Source of the DNA: Bacteroidales bacterium UBA932
GTDB lineage: Bacteria; Bacteroidota; Bacteroidia; Bacteroidales; UBA932
Assembly: GCA_002293585.1 (NCBI GenBank)
Contig: DBDM01000147.1
Span: 1 to 6,522, forward strand
Direction of reading: 5' to 3'
DNA: 6,522 nucleotides
The notes beneath the pieces are model-generated. The model saw nothing but the letters and a program-made list of their open reading frames with translations, searched no databases and was not told where the DNA came from. This document shows positions 1-6,132 of the stretch, piece after piece (positions within the stretch are counted from its first letter, which is position 1; the number at the start of each line of letters is the position of its first letter). The translations under genes and the position numbers were made by a program.

Positions 1-481
1 TTTCTTCCATGGTCATAGCCGCGGGCACTTCAATGGCCACATGTTTGCCGTCTTTCATGGCTTGTACGCCCATAGTAGCATGGGTTTTCCAGTCGGTGGC
101 AATGTATACCAGGTCTACATTGGGCAGTGCGGTTACCTGTCGCCAGGCCTCTGCGTCGCCATAAAATTCCTGGGCTTTCGGTAAGCCTCTTTTTTCCAGC
201 ATTTGGTTGACTTTCTCTACTCGTTCTTTTTCGATATCGCAGAGTGCTACGATTTCTACGCCTTCAATATGTGTCATACGTTGTACGGCGCCCGGTCCAC
301 GCATGCCTAAGCCGATAAATGCTACGCGCACTACCGGCAGCGGGTCGGCAGTGAGTTGCAGCACGTCGGTTTGTCCGGCAGGCCGTGCCGGCGCCGGTGT
401 CTCAATCATTTTGGAATTGGCAGTGGTGCAGCCTGCAAGTAAAGCAGTTAAGCAAAACAGCGTTAAAATACGTAATTTCAT
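1..481 (-). CDS. GH109-like Gfo/Idh/MocA lipoprotein, N-terminal part
   Basis: The first 160 codons are present; the 3' end lies beyond position 1. The ATG at 481-479 begins a lipoprotein signal peptide: MKLR, a hydrophobic run, then LLAGC with the lipidated Cys at residue 18. A Pro/Ala-rich linker follows to about residue 50. Next is a Rossmann fold: VAFIGLGMRGPGAV (53-66, GxGxxG type), ALCD (79-82) with the acidic residue that binds the NAD ribose, VYIATDW (125-131) and KHVAIEVPAA (146-155). GLGMRGPGAV, ATDWKTHA and HVAIEVPAA resemble the Bacteroidota proteins assigned to glycoside hydrolase family 109, NAD-dependent alpha-N-acetylgalactosaminidases. Family membership is recognised from memory. 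The substrate cannot be deduced, because the catalytic half is missing and many relatives are plain sugar dehydrogenases. A lipid anchor implies a periplasmic or outer-membrane location. It starts 4 bp after the DAHP synthase stop codon, so co-transcription is likely. It has no Shine-Dalgarno sequence. Confidence 0.85.
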   Translation of the reverse strand, partial: MKLRILTLFCLTALLAGCTTANSKMIETPAPARPAGQTDVLQLTADPLPVVRVAFIGLGMRGPGAVQRMTHIEGVEIVALCDIEKERVEKVNQMLEKRGLPKAQEFYGDAEAWRQVTALPNVDLVYIATDWKTHATMGVQAMKDGKHVAIEVPAAMTMEE

Positions 482-485
482 AAGA

Positions 486-1550
486 TTATTTTTTAGTTTC
501 TTTCATTATTTTCATTTGTTCGCGGTATGATTCTTCGTGGATCAATTGCACAAAAGCGTTGACGAACGTGCTGTCGAGTTTCAGGAGTTCGCCTCGCTCC
601 AGCATACGTTGCATTAATTCCTTGTAGCGTAACGTCTGTAATATGGCAACGTGGTGTTCTTTTTTGTACATCCCGATCTCGCGTGATATTTCCATACGCC
701 GGGACAGCAATTCTAACAAATGACCGTCTACTTCATCAATGCGGCTGCGCAGGATGCTTAGTCCACCGTCTTTGATATTGCGCACCACCAGTGCGTGTAA
801 TATCTGTGAGAGCCTTTCGGGGGTAATTTGTTGTTGCTTGTCGCTCAATGCTTCGTCGGGACAGCAGTGGGTTTCTATCATCAATCCGTCGAAGTTCATG
901 TCCATGGCTTGTTGCGACAGGGGAGCGATCAACTCGCGACTGCCGCCCATGTGGCTGGGGTCGCAGCAGAGGAACAAGTCGGGTACGAGGCGGCGCAACT
1001 CTTCGACAATACGCCAATGCGGCTGACTGCGATAGAGTTTTTGGTGATAGGTGCTGAACCCACGATGGACGATACCCAGCCGCTGGACGCCGGCATTAGC
1101 CATGCGTTCCACGCTACCTATCCACAGCTCAAGATCGGGAGTCATAGGGTTTTTTACCAGCACGGGCACGTCATGGCCTTTCAGTGCATTGGCAATTTCC
1201 TGCACGGCAAAAGGGTTGGTACTGCTCCGTGCGCCAATCCACAGCAGGTCTACATTATGTTTCAACGCTGCTTCCACATGTTGGGGGGTGGCTACTTCAA
1301 TGGCCGTTTTCATGCCTGTGTGTTGTTGCACCTGTTGTAGCCATCGTAGTCCCTTCGAACCTACGCCTTCAAAACTGCCGGGCTTGGTTCGCGGTTTCCA
1401 TATCCCGGCGCGGAATATAGGAACGCCCAGTTGCGAAAGGGCTGTAGCCGTTGTCATGACCTGTTCTTCTGTTTCGGCGCTGCAAGGCCCTGCGATGACC
1501 AAGGGCTTGGTGTCGGGGAGTTCCGGAAATAGGTTTTTTTGAAGTTTCAT
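486..1550 (-). CDS. bifunctional DAHP synthase / chorismate mutase
   Basis: A 354-residue cytoplasmic enzyme covering two shikimate-pathway steps: condensation of phosphoenolpyruvate with erythrose 4-phosphate to DAHP, and rearrangement of chorismate to prephenate. Residues about 12-258 form the class I-beta (KDO8P-synthase-like) barrel, with AGPCSAE (20-26), RAGIWKPRTKPGSFEG (47-62), WIGARSSTNPF (104-114), LVKNP (131-135), HRGFS (162-166), CDPSHMGG (196-203) and IETHC (225-229). Likely metal ligands are Cys23, His200, Glu226 and Asp237. Residues about 262-350 are an AroQ-type chorismate mutase: SRIDEVDGHLLELLSRRMEISREIGMYKKEH, ending near IHEESYREQM. Such a C-terminal fusion is typical of Bacteroidota; Bacillus carries the mutase at the N-terminus. 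The mutase may act as the feedback-sensing module, which is inference. I chose ATG 1550-1548. An upstream in-frame TTG at 1577 would add nine residues coded partly by an intergenic repeat. No clear promoter or SD was found. Confidence 0.95.
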   Translation of the reverse strand: MKLQKNLFPELPDTKPLVIAGPCSAETEEQVMTTATALSQLGVPIFRAGIWKPRTKPGSFEGVGSKGLRWLQQVQQHTGMKTAIEVATPQHVEAALKHNVDLLWIGARSSTNPFAVQEIANALKGHDVPVLVKNPMTPDLELWIGSVERMANAGVQRLGIVHRGFSTYHQKLYRSQPHWRIVEELRRLVPDLFLCCDPSHMGGSRELIAPLSQQAMDMNFDGLMIETHCCPDEALSDKQQQITPERLSQILHALVVRNIKDGGLSILRSRIDEVDGHLLELLSRRMEISREIGMYKKEHHVAILQTLRYKELMQRMLERGELLKLDSTFVNAFVQLIHEESYREQMKIMKETKK

Positions 1551-1570
1551 TGCACGAAGATAGTGAATAA

Positions 1571-1600
1571 TTGACAATTGGTAATTGATAATTGATAATT
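1571..1600. repeat. AATTGAT-type intergenic repeat, copy 1
   Basis: The plus strand reads TTGACAATTG (1571-1580), then GT, then a period-7 array of AATTGAT (1583-1589, 1590-1596, plus AATT to 1600). The first 16 bases match 5956-5971, after thrS, at 15 of 16 positions and in the same orientation. It lies 20 bp upstream of the chosen DAHP synthase start. Short AT-rich repeats of this kind are, as I recall, common between genes in Bacteroidota. No function is evident. Confidence 0.7.
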
Positions 1601-1647
1601 TTATAACGTTTTGTATCGAAACATGCTAATTAACAGGCGATTTAACT

Positions 1648-1677
1648 TTTATTTTTTTATTTTTTTATTTTTTATTA
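1648..1677. repeat. T-rich period-8 tract in the divergent spacer
   Basis: After TTT at 1648-1650 the plus strand runs A-T7, A-T7, A-T6, A-TT-A, so single A residues recur at 1651, 1659, 1667 and 1674. It sits directly upstream of the putative -7 element for the TamL-like gene, where a -33 box would be expected. It may act as an UP-like or bent element and may be prone to replication slippage. Both roles are inference. Confidence 0.6.
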
Positions 1678-1683
1678 TCTTTA
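1676..1683 (+). promoter_or_regulatory. possible -7 element for the TamL-like gene
   Basis: TATCTTTA matches the Bacteroidota -7 consensus TAnnTTTG at all fixed positions except the last G. It ends 18 bp before the ATG at 1702, giving a very short leader. No TTTG is found 19-21 bp upstream; that position falls in the T-rich tract. The call is therefore weak. Confidence 0.35.
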
Positions 1684-1701
1684 CGGGTTAAAAGCAAGTT
1701 A

Positions 1702-3969
1702 ATGCGCATTATTACGCTCTATATAGTAGGTATTTTGTTGTTATGTGGTTGCAGTTCGGTGAAAAATATGCCGCCCGGCGCCCGGCGTTTGGACGATAAT
1801 AAGGTGGTGGTAAAGGGAAATAAAGAGGTTAAAGTCAAAGAATTGACATCTTATATCCGGCAGAAGCCCAACCGGAAAATATTGTTCGGATTGCGATTTC
1901 ACTTAGGTTTATACAACGCCGCCCCTCAATGTGATTCGTGCTGGTTCGGTAATGCCTTGCGCACGTTGGGAGAAGCCCCGGTGGTGTTCGATGAAAATAT
2001 GGTATTACAGAGTAACGAGAATATCCGGCGCTACCTTTATACGCGCGGCTATTATCATAGCCGTGTGCAGGATACGGTAATTTTTCGCAAACGTCAGGCA
2101 AGGGTGATCTATACGGTATATCCCGACACGGTGATACGTATACGTTCGGTGAGTTACAACCTGGGACATGATTCGCTGGCGCGCGTTGTGCTGGCCGATT
2201 CGGCCAACAGCCTGCTGAAACCCGGCGATCCTTTGTCGACGGAAGTAATGGATAAAGAACGCGACCGTTTACAGAACCTGTTGCACGATCAGGCTTTTTA
2301 TTCGTTCAATAAAAGTCAAATTGCGTATATGGCCGACACCATAGCCATGAAAAACGAAGCGGATCTGGTGATGACCTGGTCGTCATCTTCCGATGTGCCG
2401 GTGCACCACAGGTATAAAATTCGCAATGTGACTATTTATAGCGATTACGATCAGTTATTGGCCTATTCCGATTCATCCTATCTTGAAAGCTATCAACGAA
2501 CGACCCTGCCGGTGGAATATGCCGGCGCCGGCAATGTGGACATTTATTATCACGACCGCCTGTCGTTGCGTAAAGGTGTGCTGGCCGGCGCACTGCTGCT
2601 TCGCCCGGGCGATGATTACGATGAGTCGGAGGTGACGCAGACGTATGATAATTTGGTGGCGTTGGGGATTTACAGAACGGTGAATATTCAATTCAACGGT
2701 GTGACCGACACTGCCGGCGGCTATTTTGTGGATTGCGTTATCCGGCTTACCCCGGCCACTTTGCAAGGGGTTAAATTAAACCTCGACGCCTCGATGAGTA
2801 CTAACGGACTTTTTGGGATTTCGCCCTCCGTTTCTTATTTTCACCGGAATTTATTACGCGGCGCCGAATATTTTAACATCAGTTTTTCCGGTAATTTTCA
2901 ACGTAAATTAGATAATAGCGACCAGCGCGCAACAGAGTTGCTGGTGGCCCCGTCACTTAGCTTTCCGCGTTTCCTTTTTCCGTGGTTCTATTATTCCATG
3001 CAGCCATACAAGCCCCGCACCGAGTTTTCCGCTTCAATCAGCCATCAATTCAACCCCGATTATACGCGCGACGCTTATTCGTTTTCATTCGGCTATAACT
3101 GGCGAACTACCGATAAGTTGAGTTACATACTGAATGTTATAAATTTGAACGTGGTGCATGTATATGACATGCGGAATGGATTCTATGACAGGTTATCCAA
3201 TCCGTTTTTGCGTAGCCGCTATGAGAACCACTTTGTGCTGGGTACGGGTTTCTCGATGATCTATACCGACCGCAGTCCCGACAAGCATGTTAATTCGGTG
3301 TTTATGCGCTGGAATGTGAAAACGGCGGGCAACCTCTTGAGCGCTTTTAATGCTGTGTTGCCCAGCGATTCTTTAGGCTATACCATCGGCAATACTCCGT
3401 ACGCCCAATATGCCAAAACCGATGTTAACCTTTCCTATTACCAATATTTGAACGAAAATAATGTGTTGGCCTATCGTATTTACGGCGGGGTGGGGAGTGG
3501 TTACGGCAATAGTATTTCAATGCCTTTGGAAGAAGCGTATTTTTCCGGTGGCGCCTATAGTCTGCGCGGATGGCAGGCGCGTACCCTGGGCCCCGGAACG
3601 GCTTTGCGCGACACGGTGTTCTCCATTCCCAATCAGGTAGGCGACATCAAATTGGAGGCTAACGTGGAATTTCGCACCAAGATTTTTGGACCGCTGGAGG
3701 GAGCACTCTTCCTTGAATGCGGGAATATATGGTCGCTCAACCCGGATGACGAACGTGACGGCGCATTGTTCCGGTTCAACCGTTTTTACAAGCAGTTGGC
3801 CTTGAATACCGGCTTGGGATTGCGGTTCAATTTCGGGTTCCTGGTTTTCCGTATCGACTGGGGTGTGCGGGTACATGACCCCTTGCCCGGCAAAGGATGG
3901 ATAAGGGTAGCCGATTGGTTCCGCAACGATAATTCCACTTTCCATTTTGGGATAGGCTATCCGTTCTAA
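1702..3969 (+). CDS. TamL-like Omp85 (BamA/TamA) outer-membrane lipoprotein
   Basis: A 755-residue outer-membrane barrel of the Omp85 superfamily, expected to help insert or export proteins or envelope components, probably with a TamB-type partner not seen here. The signal peptide ends in the lipobox LCGC with the lipidated Cys at residue 17, marking the lipid-modified TamA variant (TamL) known in Bacteroidota rather than BamA. Periplasmic POTRA-like segments lie at about 33-140 (VVVKGNKEVKVKEL, YIRQKPNRKILF), 145-225 (IRIRSVSYNL, LLKPGDPLS) and 238-350 (YKIRNVTIYSD, LLRPGDDYDE, GIYRTVNIQF). The barrel starts near 355; RNLLRGAEYFNISFSG (382-397) is typical of an early strand. LRGW at 621-624 corresponds to the conserved VRGF motif of loop L6. 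The protein ends in FHFGIGYPF, with the terminal Phe expected of an outer-membrane barrel. An unusual CDSC occurs at 77-80. There is no SD, and the next gene starts 60 bp later from its own promoter. Confidence 0.9.
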   Translation: MRIITLYIVGILLLCGCSSVKNMPPGARRLDDNKVVVKGNKEVKVKELTSYIRQKPNRKILFGLRFHLGLYNAAPQCDSCWFGNALRTLGEAPVVFDENMVLQSNENIRRYLYTRGYYHSRVQDTVIFRKRQARVIYTVYPDTVIRIRSVSYNLGHDSLARVVLADSANSLLKPGDPLSTEVMDKERDRLQNLLHDQAFYSFNKSQIAYMADTIAMKNEADLVMTWSSSSDVPVHHRYKIRNVTIYSDYDQLLAYSDSSYLESYQRTTLPVEYAGAGNVDIYYHDRLSLRKGVLAGALLLRPGDDYDESEVTQTYDNLVALGIYRTVNIQFNGVTDTAGGYFVDCVIRLTPATLQGVKLNLDASMSTNGLFGISPSVSYFHRNLLRGAEYFNISFSGNFQRKLDNSDQRATELLVAPSLSFPRFLFPWFYYSMQPYKPRTEFSASISHQFNPDYTRDAYSFSFGYNWRTTDKLSYILNVINLNVVHVYDMRNGFYDRLSNPFLRSRYENHFVLGTGFSMIYTDRSPDKHVNSVFMRWNVKTAGNLLSAFNAVLPSDSLGYTIGNTPYAQYAKTDVNLSYYQYLNENNVLAYRIYGGVGSGYGNSISMPLEEAYFSGGAYSLRGWQARTLGPGTALRDTVFSIPNQVGDIKLEANVEFRTKIFGPLEGALFLECGNIWSLNPDDERDGALFRFNRFYKQLALNTGLGLRFNFGFLVFRIDWGVRVHDPLPGKGWIRVADWFRNDNSTFHFGIGYPF

Positions 3970-3973
3970 AAAT

Positions 3974-4004
3974 TTTGATATTCCAAACAAATTTATTACC
4001 TTTG
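3974..4004 (+). promoter_or_regulatory. Bacteroidota-type promoter of thrS
   Basis: TTTG at 3974-3977, a 19-bp spacer, then TACCTTTG at 3997-4004. This matches the -33 TTTG and -7 TAnnTTTG consensus of the Bacteroidota primary sigma factor at every fixed position. Transcription would begin near 4009-4012, leaving a leader of about 20 nt before the thrS ATG. That is too short for a T-box or an E. coli-style thrS operator. Confidence 0.8.
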
Positions 4005-4029
4005 CAAGTTACTTAAATTCATAAATTGA

Positions 4030-5973
4030 ATGATCAATATTACTTTTCCCGACGGCAGTGTACGGCAATATGAGTCCGGCGTTACGGGCTACGACATTGC
4101 CAAAAGTATTAGTCCGCGCCTGGCGGCAGATGTATTGGCTGTGGGTGTAAACGGAGAAACCGTTGACCTGAACCGCCCGGTTACCGCCGACGCGCACATC
4201 AAATTGTATAAATGGGATGATCCCGAAGGCCGTCACGCTTTTTGGCATTCATCATCGCACTTGCTGGCCGAAGCCTTGCAGGAACTTTATCCTGACGTGA
4301 AGTTCGGTATAGGGCCTGCCATTGAGAATGGTTTTTATTATGATGTGGATTTCGGCGAACATTCGCTTACGGAAGCCGAATTGCCGGCCATCGAAGCAAA
4401 AATGCTTGAATTTGCCCGTGAAAAACAAACATTCGTGCGCCGTGACGTGAGCAAGGAAGAAGCGCTGAAAACCTACACAGAAAAGGGCGACCCCTATAAA
4501 TGCGAGTTGATCGAAGACCTGCAGGACGGTACGATCACTTTTTATACTTTGGGAAAATTCACCGACCTCTGTCGCGGTCCGCACCTGGCGGATACGAGCG
4601 TAATCAAAGCGATCAAACTGACCGCCATTGCCGGAGCATACTGGCGCGGCAATGAAAAAAATAAAATGTTGACGCGTATTTACGGCATCACTTTTCCGCA
4701 AAAGAAACTGCTGGACGAATATTTGCAAATGCTGGAAGAGGCCAAAAAGCGCGACCATCGCAAGATCGGCAAGGAACTGGAATTATTTGCTTTCTCGCAG
4801 CATGTGGGACAGGGCTTGCCTTTGTGGCTGCCCAAAGGTGCGGCATTGCGCGAGCGATTGGAAAATTTTCTTAAAAAAGTACAAAAATCACATGGCTACC
4901 AGCAAGTGATCACACCGCATATAGGACAAAAAGAACTGTATGTGACTTCCGGACACTATGCCAAATACGGCGCCGACTCGTTCCGTCCGATTAAAACACC
5001 GGTGGAAGGAGAGGAGTTCCTGCTGAAACCCATGAACTGTCCGCATCACTGCGAAATTTATAAAACAAAACCCCGTTCCTACAAAGACCTGCCTTTGCGC
5101 CTGGCGGAGTTCGGCGCCGTGTACCGCTATGAACAAAGCGGCGAATTGCACGGATTGACCCGTGTGCGCGGGTTTACGCAGGACGATGCGCATATTTTCT
5201 GTCGCCCCGACCAGTTGAAAGACGAGTTTTGCAAGGTCATCGACATTGTGTTGTATATCTTTAGAACGCTTGATTTTAAAGACTTCGTGGCGCAGGTGTC
5301 GTTGCGTGATCCGAGTAACACTGAAAAGTACATTGGTTCCGATGAAAACTGGGACAAGGCCGAGCGCGCCATTATCGAGGCTGCTGCCGAGAGAGGACTG
5401 AAAACCGTAGTGGAAACGGGTGAAGCCGCCTTCTATGGCCCCAAGCTCGACTTTATGGTGCGTGATGCTATCGGCCGCAAGTGGCAACTGGGCACTATTC
5501 AGGTGGACTACAATCTGCCTGAACGTTTTGGTCTTGAGTATATTGGCGCAGATGATAAGCGCCACCGCCCGGTGATGATCCACCGCGCGCCTTTCGGTTC
5601 TATGGAACGTTTTGTGGCGGTATTGATCGAGCATACCGGCGGTAAGTTCCCGTTGTGGTTGACGCCGGAGCAGGTGGCTGTGCTGCCGCTCAGCGAAAAA
5701 TATAACGACTACGCTGTTGCCGTGCAACAAGTGCTGGAACAGCAAGACATCCGCGCTTTTGTGGACGACCGCAACGAAACCATAGGCAAGAAGATCCGTG
5801 AAAATGAATTAAAGCGTATCCCTTACCTGCTGGTGGTGGGCGAAAAAGAAGCTGCCGACAATAAAGTGGCCGTGCGTAAGCAGGGTGAAGGCGATAAAGG
5901 AGTGATGAGTACCGATGAGTTTGCGCAGCTGTTTAATGAGGAAGTGAATAAGCAGTTGACAATTGATAATTAA
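4030..5973 (+). CDS. thrS: threonyl-tRNA synthetase
   Basis: A cytoplasmic class II synthetase that charges tRNA-Thr with threonine and edits mischarged serine. At 647 residues it is full length (E. coli 642). Domains in order: TGS (about 1-62, starting [15 protein letters not shown]); the editing domain with H73-SSS-H77 and C181-RGP-H185; the catalytic core from about 245; and the anticodon-binding domain from about 545 ([31 protein letters not shown]). The zinc ligands are visible as Cys337 (MNCPHHC), His388 (DDAHIF) and His518 (MIHRAPFGS). Motif 2 runs [18 protein letters not shown] with Arg366; motif 3 is GSMERF with Arg527. All key residues are present. The last five residues, LTIDN, are coded by an intergenic-type repeat and look like a replaced or extended tail. 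It has its own promoter and precedes infC in the conserved order. No SD is visible before the ATG. Confidence 0.98.
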   Translation: MINITFPDGSVRQYESGVTGYDIAKSISPRLAADVLAVGVNGETVDLNRPVTADAHIKLYKWDDPEGRHAFWHSSSHLLAEALQELYPDVKFGIGPAIENGFYYDVDFGEHSLTEAELPAIEAKMLEFAREKQTFVRRDVSKEEALKTYTEKGDPYKCELIEDLQDGTITFYTLGKFTDLCRGPHLADTSVIKAIKLTAIAGAYWRGNEKNKMLTRIYGITFPQKKLLDEYLQMLEEAKKRDHRKIGKELELFAFSQHVGQGLPLWLPKGAALRERLENFLKKVQKSHGYQQVITPHIGQKELYVTSGHYAKYGADSFRPIKTPVEGEEFLLKPMNCPHHCEIYKTKPRSYKDLPLRLAEFGAVYRYEQSGELHGLTRVRGFTQDDAHIFCRPDQLKDEFCKVIDIVLYIFRTLDFKDFVAQVSLRDPSNTEKYIGSDENWDKAERAIIEAAAERGLKTVVETGEAAFYGPKLDFMVRDAIGRKWQLGTIQVDYNLPERFGLEYIGADDKRHRPVMIHRAPFGSMERFVAVLIEHTGGKFPLWLTPEQVAVLPLSEKYNDYAVAVQQVLEQQDIRAFVDDRNETIGKKIRENELKRIPYLLVVGEKEAADNKVAVRKQGEGDKGVMSTDEFAQLFNEEVNKQLTIDN

Positions 5974-6034
5974 CAGTTGATAATGAATGGATTATGTGTT
6001 TAATTATCCATTATCAATTATCCATTATCAATTA
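5956..6034. repeat. AATTGATAAT inverted repeat at the thrS 3' end, copy 2
   Basis: The left arm begins TTGACAATTGATAATT at 5956, inside thrS. The right arm holds a 14-bp direct repeat, AATTATCCATTATC, at 6002-6015 and 6016-6029, then AATTA. A hairpin can form: 5961-5970 pairs with 6024-6033 (10 bp), then a 6-nt internal loop, 5977-5981 with 6013-6017 (5 bp), a 4-nt bulge, and 5986-5992 with 6006-6012 (7 bp) around a 13-nt loop. The stem is almost entirely A-U and has no long U run after it. It could weaken read-through from thrS, but it is not a classical intrinsic terminator. Confidence 0.7.
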
Positions 6035-6036
6035 AA

Positions 6037-6068
6037 TTTGTTTGTTTCGCGGAAAATGTGTACTTTTG
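6037..6068 (+). promoter_or_regulatory. Bacteroidota-type promoter of infC
   Basis: TTTG at 6037-6040, a 20-bp spacer, then TACTTTTG at 6061-6068, which matches TAnnTTTG exactly. Initiation near 6073-6076 would give an AT-rich leader of about 60 nt before the infC start. The -33 box begins three bases after the right arm of the thrS-distal inverted repeat. Independent transcription of infC from thrS is therefore likely. Confidence 0.75.
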
Positions 6069-6118
6069 CCCGCTATTTTGTAAAATTGTATAGATTTTTT
6101 TGATTGTTTAATTTAATT

Positions 6119-6124
6119 GGAGGA
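6119..6124 (+). promoter_or_regulatory. strong Shine-Dalgarno of infC
   Basis: GGAGGA lies 8 nt before the ATA at 6133 and complements the anti-SD end of 16S rRNA. It is the only clear SD in the window; thrS, the TamL-like gene and the two minus-strand genes lack one. It settles the infC start, because the next in-frame ATG (6349) lies inside the conserved IF3 N-domain and would remove part of it. Confidence 0.85.
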
Positions 6125-6132
6125 CCCAAACT

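Noticed and set aside
207..1542. Several plus-strand open frames opposite the DAHP synthase and the lipoprotein
   Set aside because: They are antisense to clear conserved enzymes and have low-complexity Ser/Cys-rich translations typical of shadow frames.
1555..1562. TATCTTCG on the minus strand as a -7 box for the DAHP synthase gene
   Set aside because: One mismatch to TAnnTTTG, no TTTG at the right distance upstream, and only 4 nt from the ATG.
1571..1600. CRISPR or insertion-sequence end
   Set aside because: There are no spacers of regular size, no transposase and no target-site duplication; it is a simple AT-rich repeat.
3970..4029. Riboswitch, T-box or thrS operator before thrS
   Set aside because: The predicted leader is only about 20 nt and shows no paired structure.
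4888..5745. Long minus-strand open frame opposite thrS
   Set aside because: It lies wholly antisense to a well-conserved synthetase, and its protein shows no recognisable domain. It is explained by the codon pattern of thrS.
6074..6100. Possible small terminator: ATTTT-GT-AAAAT followed by a run of T
   Set aside because: The stem is five A-U pairs with a two-base loop, too weak to fold, and it lies within the infC leader.
6056..6103. 15-codon ORF (ATG to TGA) in the infC upstream region, a possible leader peptide
   Set aside because: Its ATG lies upstream of the predicted transcription start and the -7 box sits inside it, so it would not be on the infC message. It also has no SD.
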